Positions 19,005-27,194 of a DNA stretch of 64,000 nucleotides are shown here, in pieces. The position numbers and the translations under genes are program-made. The notes under the pieces are model-generated. The model did no database searches and had not been told where the DNA came from. It saw nothing but the letters and a program-made list of their open reading frames with translations. This DNA comes from Pseudonocardia acidicola (lineage in GTDB: Bacteria; Actinomycetota; Actinomycetes; Mycobacteriales; Pseudonocardiaceae), in NCBI RefSeq assembly GCF_012911935.1, contig NZ_JAAXLA010000018.1, positions 36,574-100,573 of the forward strand, read 5' to 3'. Positions within the stretch are counted from its first letter, which is position 1. Each line of letters starts with the position of its first letter.

Positions 19005-19852
19005 CGCAGCCCCTCGACGGTCCGCGGACGGCCGACCACGATCACGATGATCGACACCACCACGATCAGCAGTGACAGCGCGACCGCCCCGTCGACATCG
19101 GTCTGCCCCTGCAGATAGACCAGCAGCGGCAACGTCCGCGTGGTGCCCTGCAGGCTGCCCGCGAAGGAGATCGTCGCGCCGAACTCCCCCATGCAGCGGG
19201 CGAAGGCCAGTACTGCTCCCGAGGCGAGCCCCGGGAGCACCAGCGGCACCGTGACCCGCCGGAACGCCAGTATCGGTGACGCGCCCAGCGTGGCGGCGAC
19301 CTGCTCGTAGCGTTCGCCCGCGGTCCGCAGCGAGCCCTCCAGGCTGACGACCAGGAAGGGCATCGCCACGAACGTCTGCGCCAGCACCACGGCCGCGGTG
19401 GTGAACGGCACCGTGATCCCGAACGCCAGGTCCAGCCCGCGCCCGACCAGGCCGGTCCGGCCGACGAGGAACAGCAGCGCGAGCCCGCCGACCACCGGCG
19501 GCAGCACCAGCGGCAGCAGCACCACCGAACGCACCGTCCGCAGCCCGTGCAGCCGGCTGCGCGCCAGCACGACGGCGAGCGGGCCGCCGAGCAGGATGCA
19601 CAGCCCCGTCGAGATCGCGGCGGTGATCAGGGACAGCCGCAGCGCGTCCAGGGCCGCGTCGCTGAGCAGCAGTTCCGGCATCCGGGACCAGTCCGCCTTG
19701 AGCAGCAGCCCGAACACGGGCAGCGCGATCAGGGCGAAGGCCAGGGCGGCCGGCACCCAGAGCAGCCGGGGCAGCCCGACCCCGGTGTCGTGGCGCTGGT
19801 CCTTCGAGGGCCGCGTACGGCTGGTGCGGACCTCGTCGGCTGCCGTCGTCAC
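19001..19852 (-). CDS. modB: Molybdate ABC transporter, permease ModB
   Basis: 283 aa membrane protein with about six hydrophobic segments (first near residues 30-50). It has the ABC permease EAA loop (YEQVAATLGASPILAFRRVTVPLVLPGLASGAVLAFARCMGEFGATISFAG), which contacts ModC, with the GEFG ending typical of molybdate permeases. The product carries oxyanion across the membrane from ModA. Start is GTG; 31 bases downstream of modA. Confidence 0.92.
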   Translation of the reverse strand: MTTAADEVRTSRTRPSKDQRHDTGVGLPRLLWVPAALAFALIALPVFGLLLKADWSRMPELLLSDAALDALRLSLITAAISTGLCILLGGPLAVVLARSRLHGLRTVRSVVLLPLVLPPVVGGLALLFLVGRTGLVGRGLDLAFGITVPFTTAAVVLAQTFVAMPFLVVSLEGSLRTAGERYEQVAATLGASPILAFRRVTVPLVLPGLASGAVLAFARCMGEFGATISFAGSLQGTTRTLPLLVYLQGQTDVDGAVALSLLIVVVSIIVIVVGRPRTVEGLR

Positions 19853-19883
19853 GACGCCGTCGCTGCTTCCGGGCCGCCGCGCG

Positions 19884-20660
19884 TCACTTCGTGCCGAACC
19901 CGGCGGCCTGCAGCGCCTTCTGTCCGGCCTCGCCGGTCACCAGAGCCTCGAACTTCTGGGCCAGGTCGGCCTGCGGTGCGTTCTTCACGACCGCGATCGG
20001 GTAGCTCGTCACGGCCTGCTGCGCCTGCGGGAAGCTCACGCCCTGCACCGCACCCTTGGCCGCGGTGACGTCGGTGACGTAGACCAGGCCCGCGTCGGCG
20101 TTGCCGGTGCTCACCTTGTTGAGGGTGGACTTGACGTCCTGCTCCTCGCTGACCGGCTTCAGCGTCACGCCGGTGGCCTTCTCCACCTGTGCGGCGGCCG
20201 CCCCGCACGGCACCTGTGGGGCACACACCACGACCTTGAGGTCGGGCTTGGTGAGGTCGGCGAAGGACGTGATGTGCTTCGGGTTGCCCGGCAGGGTCGC
20301 GATCTGCAGCACGTTGGTCGCGAAGACCTTCGGCGCGCCGGCAGCGTCCCCGGCGTCGGTCACCGTCTTCATCGTGGCGTTGCTGGCCGCGGCGAACACG
20401 TCGGCGGGCGCCCCGTTGACGATCTGCTGGGCCAGGTCGGACGAGCCCGCGTAGTTGAACTTCACCGTGACGCCGGGGTTCTGCGCCTCGAACTGCTTGC
20501 CCAGCGCGTTGAACGTGTCGGTCAGCGACGCCGCGGCGAACACCGTGAGCGTGCGCGCCTGTGGGGCGGAGGCCTGCGCAGAGCCGGACGACGCGCCGCC
20601 GCAACCGGCCAGGGCCAGGGCGAGAGCGGCCAGCACACCGGCCAGGACACGGATCCTCAC
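19884..20660 (-). CDS. modA: Molybdate-binding lipoprotein ModA
   Basis: 258 aa. Signal peptide ends in lipobox LALAGC. The mature part follows the ModA family: TLTVFAAASLTDTFNALGKQFE, FNYAGSSDLAQQIVNGAPADVFAAAS, GNADAGLVYVTDV and SYPIAVVK, including the Ser/Ala/Val/Tyr positions that bind molybdate or tungstate. It delivers anion to ModBC. Start GTG 20660 overlaps the stop of the upstream HTH-TOBE gene by 4 bases, so transporter and regulator are one operon. Confidence 0.93.
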   Translation of the reverse strand: MRIRVLAGVLAALALALAGCGGASSGSAQASAPQARTLTVFAAASLTDTFNALGKQFEAQNPGVTVKFNYAGSSDLAQQIVNGAPADVFAAASNATMKTVTDAGDAAGAPKVFATNVLQIATLPGNPKHITSFADLTKPDLKVVVCAPQVPCGAAAAQVEKATGVTLKPVSEEQDVKSTLNKVSTGNADAGLVYVTDVTAAKGAVQGVSFPQAQQAVTSYPIAVVKNAPQADLAQKFEALVTGEAGQKALQAAGFGTK

Positions 20661-21061
20661 GAGCTACCTCCGGGGGTTTCGATCACGACATTCGTCGACT
20701 TGATGACCGCGACGGCGAGCGCCCCGGGTTCCAGACCCAGCTCGCGGACGGCCTCGCTGCTCATCAGCGACACCACCCGGTGCGGCCCGCACTGCATCTC
20801 CACCTGAGCCATCACGCGGTCGGCCACGACCGCGGTGACCAGCCCGACGAACCGGTTGCGCGCCGAGCGTCCCACCTCGGACGGGTCGGGCGCGCTGTGG
20901 GCGTGCTCGCGCGCGAACGCAGCGAGCGCGGCGCCGTCGATGACCTTGCGGTTGGAGGCGTCCGGCTGCACCGGCAGCGTGCCCGCCTCGACCCATCGGC
21001 GGACCGTGTCATCACTGACACCGAGCAACCGAGCGGCCTCGGCAATCCTGAACTGCGGCAC
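20657..21061 (-). CDS. HTH-TOBE protein, probable molybdate-responsive regulator
   Basis: 134 aa. Residues 3-60 are a MerR/excisionase-like helix-turn-helix (RIAEAARLLGVSDDTVRRWVEAG, then a wing ending in VIDGAALAAFARE). Residues 68-130 are one Mop/TOBE domain (RFVGLVTAVVADRVMAQVEMQCG ... VAVIKSTNVVIE). The design recalls ModE, which also joins HTH and Mop domains, but the HTH class differs and there is one Mop domain, not two. First gene of the modABC operon, so it probably controls it in response to molybdate. Start GTG 21061 lies 7 bases after TAGGAT. Confidence 0.8.
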   Translation of the reverse strand: MPQFRIAEAARLLGVSDDTVRRWVEAGTLPVQPDASNRKVIDGAALAAFAREHAHSAPDPSEVGRSARNRFVGLVTAVVADRVMAQVEMQCGPHRVVSLMSSEAVRELGLEPGALAVAVIKSTNVVIETPGGSS

Positions 21062-21068
21062 GAGCGGG

Positions 21069-21074
21069 ATCCTA
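21069..21074 (-). promoter_or_regulatory. TANNNT box before the HTH-TOBE/mod operon
   Basis: TAGGAT on the minus strand at 21074-21069, then 7 bases, then GTG 21061. It would start a leaderless mRNA for the whole HTH-modABC operon. Confidence 0.45.
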
Positions 21075-21131
21075 TGTCCGCGTCTGCGACTTCCACCAGC
21101 AGAGCTCGTCGGGTGTGGTTTGCTGCGGGAC

Positions 21132-22337
21132 GTGGACTTCGAACCCAGCGCCGTGGCTGCCGATTACACGAAGCGGATGCGTGCCTTCCTCGACGAGAAG
21201 GTGCTGCCGGCGGAGCCGGCCTACGACGCCTGGCGCGCCGAGCGCCGAGGTACCCCGGCCGAATGGGATCTGCCCCCGGTGGTCGAGGAGCTGAAGGCCG
21301 AGGCCCGCGCCCGCGGCCTGTGGAACCTGTTCCTGCCCAGCGTCTCCGGGTTGTCCAACCTGGAGTACGCACCGATCGCCGAGGTCTCCGGCTGGTCGCC
21401 GGTGATCGCGCCCGAGGCGATCAACTGCCAGGCCCCGGACACCGGGAACATGGAGACGCTGCACCTGTTCGCCACCCCCGAGCAGAAGGAGCAGTGGCTC
21501 GAGCCGCTGCTGGCCGGGGAGATCCGGTCCGCGTTCGCGATGACCGAGCCCGACGTCGCCTCCTCCGACGCGACCAACGTGCAGACCACCATTCGCCGCG
21601 ACGGCGACGAGTACGTCATCTCCGGTAAGAAGTGGTGGATCTCCGGCACCGCCGACGAGCGCTGCAAGATCTTCATCGTGATGGGCAAGACCGACCCGGA
21701 GGCAGCGGCGCACCGCCAGCAGTCGATGGTGCTGGTCCCCCGCGACGCCCCCGGCCTGGAGATCGAGCGGCACCTGCCGACGTTCGGCTACCAGGATCAG
21801 CACGGGCACTCCGAGATCGAGTTCCACGACGTGCGGGTGCCGGTGAGCAACCTGCTCGGCGAGGAGGGTGGCGGGTTCGCGATCGCCCAGGCCCGGCTCG
21901 GCCCCGGTCGCATCCACCACTGCATGCGGTTGATCGGCATGGCCGAGCGGGCCATCGACCTGATGGTGCGCCGCGCACGGTCGCGAGTCGCCTTCGGACG
22001 GCCGCTGGCCGACCAGGGCGTGGTGCGCGAGCAGATCGCGCAGTCGCGGATCGAGGTCGAGCAGGCGCGCCTGCTGGTGCTCAAGACCGCATGGCTGATC
22101 GACAGGTTCGGCGCCAGGGGCGCGGCGACCGAGATCGCCGCGATCAAGGTGATCTGCCCGCGGATGGCGTGCGACGTCATCGACCGCGCCATCCAGATCC
22201 ACGGCGGCGGCGGGATGAGTGACGACTTCCCGCTCGCCTACTTCTACACCTGGGCCCGCGCGCTGCGACTGGCCGACGGTCCCGACGAGGTGCATCTGCG
22301 GACGGTCGCCCGCCAGGAGCTCGGCCGGCACGCCTGA
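21132..22337 (+). CDS. Acyl-CoA dehydrogenase (FadE10-like)
   Basis: 401 aa. Acyl-CoA dehydrogenase fold: N-terminal helical domain, FAD/substrate motif FAMTEPDVASSDATN, KKWWISGTADERC, middle beta domain, and C-terminal RIHHCMRLIGMAERAIDLMVRRARSR ... QIHGGGGMSDDFPLAY. Catalyses alpha-beta dehydrogenation of an acyl-CoA and passes electrons to ETF. GTG 21132 has GCGGGA close upstream. Divergent from the mod operon and followed by moaA, the same neighbour set as fadE10 in mycobacteria. The substrate is unknown. Confidence 0.9.
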   Translation: MDFEPSAVAADYTKRMRAFLDEKVLPAEPAYDAWRAERRGTPAEWDLPPVVEELKAEARARGLWNLFLPSVSGLSNLEYAPIAEVSGWSPVIAPEAINCQAPDTGNMETLHLFATPEQKEQWLEPLLAGEIRSAFAMTEPDVASSDATNVQTTIRRDGDEYVISGKKWWISGTADERCKIFIVMGKTDPEAAAHRQQSMVLVPRDAPGLEIERHLPTFGYQDQHGHSEIEFHDVRVPVSNLLGEEGGGFAIAQARLGPGRIHHCMRLIGMAERAIDLMVRRARSRVAFGRPLADQGVVREQIAQSRIEVEQARLLVLKTAWLIDRFGARGAATEIAAIKVICPRMACDVIDRAIQIHGGGGMSDDFPLAYFYTWARALRLADGPDEVHLRTVARQELGRHA

Positions 22338-22507
22338 CGGCCTCGCCGGCCCGCCCGCCGCCGGCGGGCCGGCATCCTGTCCCCTCGATCAGGGAGATGC
22401 TGGGAAGTAAAACCGCGTCTGCGCATGTCGGTGGTATAATTGTTCCGCACCTGCGGCTGCCGACGTTGTGGCTGGTCACGTTGTGACTAGCGGGCGCGCT
22501 GGGCGGT
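22338..22507 (+). promoter_or_regulatory. Upstream region of moaA with a TATAAT box and repeats
   Basis: Contains a perfect TATAAT at 22435-22440 and two imperfect direct repeats of the form ACGTTGTGRCT (near 22463 and 22480), the second forming the palindrome GGTCAC-GTT-GTGACT. These could be operator half-sites. No -35 element at proper distance from the TATAAT was seen, and a second box lies just before moaA. Confidence 0.35.
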
Positions 22508-22513
22508 TACGCT
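22508..22513 (+). promoter_or_regulatory. TANNNT box 6 bases before moaA
   Basis: TACGCT at 22508-22513, six bases, then GTG 22520; no Shine-Dalgarno site. Same geometry as before serS. Confidence 0.5.
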
Positions 22514-22519
22514 CATGTC

Positions 22520-23581
22520 GTGACGGCTACCGAGCTCGGCCTCCCGGCACTGCGGGGGTCCACCACCCGAGACCCGGCCCGCCCTGACGACCCCCGGTTG
22601 ATCGACGGGTTCGGCCGGGTGGCGACCGACCTGCGGATCTCCCTGACCGACCGCTGCAATCTGCGCTGCACCTACTGCATGCCGGCCGAGGGCCTGAACT
22701 GGATGGACCGCGCCGAGCAGCTCACCGACGGCGAGCTCGTCCGGCTGATCGGGATCGCGGTGCGCGAGCTCGGCGTGCACGAACTGCGCTTCACCGGCGG
22801 CGAGCCGCTGCTGCGCAAGGGCCTCGAGGAGATCATCGCCGCCTCCGCCGCACTCGAGCCGCGGCCGGACATCTCACTCACCACCAACGGCATCGGACTG
22901 GCCCGGCGAGCCGAGGCCCTGGCCGCCGCCGGGGTCAACCGGCTCAACGTCTCGATGGACACCCTGCGCCAGGACCGGTTCGCCACCATCACCCGCCGCG
23001 ACCGGCTCTCGGACGTGCTGGACGGGCTGGCCGCCGCGCGCGCCGCCGGCCTCAGCCCCGTCAAGATCAACAGCGTGCTGCTGCGCGGGGTCAACGACGA
23101 CGAAGCCGTCGACATGGTGCGCTTCGCCGTGGCAGGCGGTTACGAGCTCCGGTTCATCGAGCAGATGCCGCTGGACGCCCAGCACGGCTGGGAGCGTTCG
23201 GAGATGATCACCGCCGGCGAGATCCTCGATCGGCTCCGCGAGGGCTTCACCCTCACCCCGGACCCGACCGAGCGCGGCGGCGCCCCGGCCGAACGCTGGA
23301 TCGTCGACGGCGGGCCCGCCGTCGTCGGCGTGATCGCCTCGGTCACCCGGCCGTTCTGCGGAGCCTGCGACCGCACCCGACTGACCGCGGACGGCCAGAT
23401 CCGCAACTGCCTGTTCGCCCGCACCGAGACCGACCTGCGCGCCCTGGTCCGCGGCGGCGCCTCCGACGCGGAGATCGCCGACACGTGGCGCGACGCGATG
23501 TGGGGCAAGCTCCCCGGCCACGGCATCAACGACCCCGGGTTCCTGCAGCCGGACCGCCCGATGAGCGCCATCGGCGGCTGA
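22520..23581 (+). CDS. moaA: GTP 3',8-cyclase MoaA
   Basis: 353 aa radical SAM enzyme that starts molybdenum cofactor synthesis by converting GTP to 3',8-cyclo-GTP (with MoaC). The first [4Fe-4S] cluster is held by Cys46, Cys50 and Cys53 (CNLRCTYCMP); GGEPLLR is the SAM-binding motif; the second, GTP-binding cluster uses the C-terminal CGACDRTRLTADGQIRNC. The end GG is the MoaA tail that activates catalysis. Start GTG. It is followed by moaD 13 bases on; together with mod genes and two molybdenum hydroxylases it shows an active molybdenum economy. Confidence 0.95.
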   Translation: MTATELGLPALRGSTTRDPARPDDPRLIDGFGRVATDLRISLTDRCNLRCTYCMPAEGLNWMDRAEQLTDGELVRLIGIAVRELGVHELRFTGGEPLLRKGLEEIIAASAALEPRPDISLTTNGIGLARRAEALAAAGVNRLNVSMDTLRQDRFATITRRDRLSDVLDGLAAARAAGLSPVKINSVLLRGVNDDEAVDMVRFAVAGGYELRFIEQMPLDAQHGWERSEMITAGEILDRLREGFTLTPDPTERGGAPAERWIVDGGPAVVGVIASVTRPFCGACDRTRLTADGQIRNCLFARTETDLRALVRGGASDAEIADTWRDAMWGKLPGHGINDPGFLQPDRPMSAIGG

Positions 23582-23594
23582 GAAGGATGACGGC

Positions 23595-23867
23595 ATGAGC
23601 GTTTCCACCACGACCACCACCGTGACCATCCGGTACTTCGCGGCGGCCCGAGCGGCCGCCGGCGTCGACACCGAGGCCATCGAGGTGCCCGCCGGGGCCA
23701 CCGTGGACGACCTGATCGCCGCCGTCCGCGACCGGCACGGCGACGCGCTCGGCCGGGTGCTGGAGCGGTGCAGCTACCTGCTCGACGAGGTGGCGGTGCG
23801 CGACCACGGGGTGCGACCGTCCGACGGCGCCACGCTCGACGTGCTGCCGCCGTTCGCCGGGGGCTGA
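23595..23867 (+). CDS. moaD: MoaD/ThiS-family small sulphur-carrier subunit of molybdopterin synthase
   Basis: 90 aa ubiquitin-fold protein. It ends in GG, the site that is thiocarboxylated and carries sulphur to MoaE for dithiolene formation. VTIRYFAAARAAAGVDTEAIEVPAGATVDDLIAAV and the VLPPFAGG end are family features. It follows moaA in the same operon. MoaE is not in the window. Its last 94 bases overlap, on the other strand, the small gene ending at 23774. Confidence 0.9.
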   Translation: MSVSTTTTTVTIRYFAAARAAAGVDTEAIEVPAGATVDDLIAAVRDRHGDALGRVLERCSYLLDEVAVRDHGVRPSDGATLDVLPPFAGG

Positions 23868-24199
23868 GCCGCCAGCGCCTCCCCGAGGGCGTGCACGGCC
23901 GCCCGCGCCGCGTCGACGGACTCCTCCCGGGAGCCCGCCGCGGTCGCGACCAGCGCCTGCAACCCGGCCGGCGAATCCTCGGCCGCGTACGGCAGCACCG
24001 CCGTGACCAGGGCGTCGAGTGTCCGGCAGACCGTTGTGCGGCCCGACCTGGTCGCGACCGTCCAGCCGCCGGGCACCGCGCGCACCGTCACGCCGTGGCT
24101 CGCCGCCGTGACGGTGCGCGCGACGGCGGCGCGCCGGTGCGGCCCGGCCACACGCGACCCGGCCGGATCCGGCGGCGCACCGCCGCACGCACCGCACAT
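23774..24199 (-). CDS. Small protein of unknown function starting MCGACGG
   Basis: 141 aa; not recognised. It begins with a Cys-x2-Cys pair, then a basic stretch (GPHRRAAVARTVTAASHGVTVRAVPGGWTVATRSGRTTVCRTLDALVTAVLPYA) that looks like a folded beta-rich domain, then an Ala-rich helix. Its ATG overlaps the stop of the deacetylase gene by 4 bases (ATGA), which argues that it is translated and works with it. The last third runs antisense into moaD, so the true end could be debated, but no earlier stop exists. Confidence 0.6.
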   Translation of the reverse strand: MCGACGGAPPDPAGSRVAGPHRRAAVARTVTAASHGVTVRAVPGGWTVATRSGRTTVCRTLDALVTAVLPYAAEDSPAGLQALVATAAGSREESVDAARAAVHALGEALAAQPPANGGSTSSVAPSDGRTPWSRTATSSSR

Positions 24200-25083
24200 C
24201 AGGACGCCGTCCGCGGCCGGCGCTTGAGGAAGTCCTGCGCGATGTCGTCGAACGTCGACCAGCGCACGCCCTCGTGCCCCGAGATGTGCTCGATCAGCCG
24301 CTCCAGCATCAGCAGCACCTGCGGACGCCCCGAGACGTCGGGGTGGACGGTGAAGGTGAAGACCGCGTAGTCGTTCTCGCGGTAGACCCAGTCGAACTGG
24401 TCCCGCCACAGCTCTTCGATGTGCCGCGGGCTCACGAAGCCGTGGCTGTTCGGGCTGGCCTTGATGAACATCATCGGCGGCAGGTCGTCGAGGTACCAGC
24501 TCGCGGGGATCTCCACGAGGTCGGTCTCCTGACCGCGGACCAGCGGCTTCATCCACTCGCGGGCGGGCTTGTCGTAGTCGATCGTGGTCCAGCTGTCGCC
24601 GACGCGCACGTAGTACGGCTCGAAGTCGCGGTGCATCAGCGAGTGGTCGTAGGTGATGCCGCGCTCGATCAACAGCTCGTTGGTGACCCGGGAGAACTCC
24701 CACCACGGGGCGACGTAGCCGGTGGGGCGCTTGCCGATCCGGTTCGTGATGAGGTCGATGCAGTGATCGAGGACGTCGGCCTCCTGCTCGCGGGTCATCG
24801 CGATCGGGTTCTCGTGGCTGTAGCCGTGCACACCGATCTCGTGACCCGCCGCGACGACCTGTTCGAACTGCTCCGGGAACGTCTCGACCGAGTGGCCCGG
24901 CCAGAACCATGTCGCCGGCAGGTCGTAGCGGGCCAGCAGATTGTTGAGTCGCGGAACACCGACCTCACCGGCGAACAGGCCCCGGGAGATGTCGCCGGGC
25001 GAGTCCTCACCCCCGTAGGAGCCGAGCCAGCCTGCGACCGCATCGACGTCGATTCCGAAGGCAACGAAGATCTCCTTGGCCAC
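24199..25083 (-). CDS. Polysaccharide deacetylase family protein, HpPgdA/PuuE-like
   Basis: 294 aa NodB-fold metal hydrolase. It is strikingly like Helicobacter pylori PgdA (HP0310) over its whole length: [20 protein letters not shown] near the start, [12 protein letters not shown] with the metal histidines, [31 protein letters not shown] and [20 protein letters not shown]. Members of this subgroup are cytosolic tetramers; they include enzymes acting on cyclic imides or allantoin as well as PgdA, so peptidoglycan is not a safe substrate here. No signal peptide. GTG 25083 has GAGAGGA upstream. Confidence 0.88.
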   Translation of the reverse strand: MAKEIFVAFGIDVDAVAGWLGSYGGEDSPGDISRGLFAGEVGVPRLNNLLARYDLPATWFWPGHSVETFPEQFEQVVAAGHEIGVHGYSHENPIAMTREQEADVLDHCIDLITNRIGKRPTGYVAPWWEFSRVTNELLIERGITYDHSLMHRDFEPYYVRVGDSWTTIDYDKPAREWMKPLVRGQETDLVEIPASWYLDDLPPMMFIKASPNSHGFVSPRHIEELWRDQFDWVYRENDYAVFTFTVHPDVSGRPQVLLMLERLIEHISGHEGVRWSTFDDIAQDFLKRRPRTAS

Positions 25084-25247
25084 GATGTGTCCTCTCGTCG
25101 AGATACTCGGGCGATGCCCACCGTGCCAGAGGCGGAGGCACTCGGCCGGGTGAGTCGGCGGCCCGCTTCGGCCAGGATTCGCGATTCGCGATCGCACATA
25201 ACCTCGCGCTCGTCCCGGATGCGTTCCGGTTTGTCGGAGTTCGACCG

Positions 25248-25253
25248 TATGTT
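25248..25253 (+). promoter_or_regulatory. TANNNT box 6 bases before ATG 25260
   Basis: TATGTT at 25248-25253, six bases, then ATG 25260. Same geometry as the boxes before serS, moaA and others, here in front of a reading frame that seems broken. Confidence 0.45.
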
Positions 25254-25259
25254 CGAGTC

Positions 25260-25512
25260 ATGACAGCGGCGCCGGCGGTGACGGGTGGGCGGAGACGCCG
25301 GCCGGCCCCGGGCCGGGCGCCGCGCCGGACGGGCTGGGCCCGGGTCGGCGCCCGACGGCGAGTTGGTCGGGGTGCCGGTCGCGGCGTGGCGGCAGCTCTC
25401 GCGCGCCTACGCCCGCTATCCGGAGGCGCTGGTCGAGGTCGGCCGGGCGGTGCCGTTCCTGCTGGGCCCGGCGCGAGCCGGTGAAGCTGCTGATCAGATC
25501 GCGGGCGTGCGG
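25260..25512 (+). pseudogene. Possible gene remnant with intact promoter
   Basis: The gap between the deacetylase and the P1 peptidase holds a well-placed ATG after a TANNNT box. The frame from this ATG soon becomes low-complexity Gly/Arg/Ala and stops at 25484. The +1 frame beginning near 25360 instead reads like a real protein (GVPVAAWRQLSRAYARYPEALVEVGRA.. pattern) and then runs into the antisense of the peptidase gene. A frameshift plus loss of the 3' part would explain this. I do not recognise the family. Confidence 0.3.
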
Positions 25513-26544
25513 CTACCCCACCGACAGCCCGACCACGTCCCGGTAGCCGCGCCATGCGCCGCCGGGGGTCGTGACGCTGCGCGCGGCCAGCAACGCGTGC
25601 GCCACGGCGCGGCTCACCACGTCGGCCGCGGCGGCCTGCAACGCGTACAGCCCGGCCGGTCCGGGTGCGGGCCGGGCGGCGGTGGACAGGCCGAAGATCG
25701 TGTCGCCGTCCATCGCGGTGTGCACCGGAGAGATGGCGCGGGCCAGCCCGTCATGCCCCATGCCGGCCAGCCGGGCGCATCCGGCCTTGTCCAGGGTCAC
25801 GTCGGTGGCCACCACCCCGAGTGTCGTCGCGGTCCCGGGCCGCAGCGCAGCGCGGTCGGACGCGGCCGCACCGAGACCGGCCAGCGCCTCCGGGCCCACC
25901 GCCACGTCCGGGAACTCTCCCGCCAGCCCACACCGCACGCCGTACAGCTGCCCGGTCGCGGGGTCCACACCGGACCCGGCTGCGTTGACCACCACGAGCG
26001 CCGCCACCGTCGCGCCGTCGTCGAGCACGACGCTGGCCGTCCCGACCCCGCCCTTGAGCCCTCCGGCCACCGCCCCGGTCCCGGCACCGGCCACACCCTG
26101 GGCCACCGGGCCGGCCGCGGCGGCGTCGTAGGCCGCGGCCCCGAGGGCGGCATCCGGGCGGGCGCCGAAGTCCCCGCCCCGGCCGAGGTCGAAGACGACC
26201 GCGGCGGGCACGATCGGCACCACCTCACCCGGTGCGGCGCCGACCGGGAACCCGACCTCCGCCGCCTCCAGCCGGCGCATCACCCCATCGGCGGCGGCGA
26301 GGCCGTAGGCACTGCCGCCGCTCAGCACGATCGCGTGCACGCGTTGCACGCTGTTGCGTGGATCGAGCAGATCGGTCTCCCGGGTCCCCGGGGCCGCTCC
26401 GCGGACATCCACGCCGCCGACTGCGCCGTTCCGCGGCGCGAGCACGACGGTGGTGCCGCTCAGCGCGCCGTCTCCGGTCAGTGCGGCATGCCCGACCCGC
26501 AGGCCGGAGACATCGGTCAGGGCGTTGGCAGGTCCGGGGTGCAT
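25513..26544 (-). CDS. P1 family (S58, DmpA/BapA-type) peptidase
   Basis: 343 aa N-terminal-nucleophile aminopeptidase. These precursors cut themselves into alpha and beta chains; the new N-terminal Ser/Thr of the beta chain is the nucleophile, here expected in the ATTLGVVATDV segment (about residue 240-250). Other features: GLRVGHAALTGDGALSGTTVVLAP, IVLSGGSAYGLAAADGVMRRLE, DLGRGGDFGARPD, and AMDGDTIFGLST. Cytosolic. ATG 26544 lies 6 bases after CAGGAT. Substrates in the family include D-Ala and beta-peptides. Confidence 0.88.
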   Translation of the reverse strand: MHPGPANALTDVSGLRVGHAALTGDGALSGTTVVLAPRNGAVGGVDVRGAAPGTRETDLLDPRNSVQRVHAIVLSGGSAYGLAAADGVMRRLEAAEVGFPVGAAPGEVVPIVPAAVVFDLGRGGDFGARPDAALGAAAYDAAAAGPVAQGVAGAGTGAVAGGLKGGVGTASVVLDDGATVAALVVVNAAGSGVDPATGQLYGVRCGLAGEFPDVAVGPEALAGLGAAASDRAALRPGTATTLGVVATDVTLDKAGCARLAGMGHDGLARAISPVHTAMDGDTIFGLSTAARPAPGPAGLYALQAAAADVVSRAVAHALLAARSVTTPGGAWRGYRDVVGLSVG

Positions 26545-26571
26545 GGCGCCATCCTGATCCCGGCGCCGGGA

Positions 26572-27081
26572 TCAGTGGTCGTCGACCCTGAGCTGACCCA
26601 CCGGGCGGCCGTCCTGGCAGCTCAGTCGCACCTCGACGCGGGTCCCGTCGGACTCGAACCGGACCCGCGGCCGGTCCCCACTCTCCTGCTCGCCGTGCAC
26701 GCCGTACCCCTGCGCCGGGGTCGCCGTGATCACCTGGGCGACACCGTTCACACACCGCGCCACGACAGTCCCCGCCGACCCGGCGGTGACCACCCCCGTC
26801 GTCCCGGGGCCGGCGGGGGTGGCGGCGGACGTGGGAGCGGCCGTGGCGGGAGGCACGGGCGGGACCGTGCCGGGAACCGGGACCGAGGCCAGCCGGGCGT
26901 CGACCTCGGACCGGCTCAACGGCTGCTGCCCGGCGCCGACGATCCCGCTGCCGATCGCCCCGACCGCCGTCAGCCCGACGAGGGTCGCGCCGACGACGGC
27001 CGCCGACCACAACGCCAGCAGCGTGATCGTGCGGCCCCGGTGCGGACGTCGGGCCGCGCGGCCGGTCTCCGGGGGGCTCAT
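26572..27081 (-). CDS. Hypothetical single-pass membrane protein
   Basis: 169 aa, not assigned to a named family. A basic cytosolic start (ETGRAARRPHRGR) precedes one membrane segment (about residues 20-42), a Pro/Ala/Thr-rich linker, and an extracytoplasmic domain of about 85 residues with two Cys (VVARCVNGVAQVITATPAQGYG; VEVRLSCQDGRPVGQLRVDDH). Divergent from the response regulator, so it may be a target or partner of the two-component system; this is inference. ATG 27081 lies 6 bases after CATGCT; a GTG at 27087 is also in frame. Confidence 0.65.
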   Translation of the reverse strand: MSPPETGRAARRPHRGRTITLLALWSAAVVGATLVGLTAVGAIGSGIVGAGQQPLSRSEVDARLASVPVPGTVPPVPPATAAPTSAATPAGPGTTGVVTAGSAGTVVARCVNGVAQVITATPAQGYGVHGEQESGDRPRVRFESDGTRVEVRLSCQDGRPVGQLRVDDH

Positions 27082-27105
27082 GCCCACAGCATGCCGTCCC
27101 GATGG

Positions 27106-27122
27106 GTTAAGACGGACCTAAC
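27106..27122. promoter_or_regulatory. Candidate response-regulator site in the divergent promoter
   Basis: On the minus strand GTTAGGTCCGTCTTAAC: two TTA words exactly 11 bases apart. The same arrangement (CTTAGCCGCGCCTTAGG) recurs at 29179-29195 before the PepSY gene. OmpR-type regulators bind direct repeats spaced 11 bases, so these may be sites of the adjacent regulator. Confidence 0.35.
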
Positions 27123-27182
27123 GCATCGATAGTGTCAGCCCGCCACAACCATGATGTGAGGTACTTCTCGCACGTTGTGTCC

Positions 27183-27188
27183 TACGGT
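27183..27188 (+). promoter_or_regulatory. TANNNT box 6 bases before the response regulator
   Basis: TACGGT at 27183-27188, six bases, then ATG 27195; no Shine-Dalgarno site. Confidence 0.5.
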
Positions 27189-27194
27189 TCCCGA

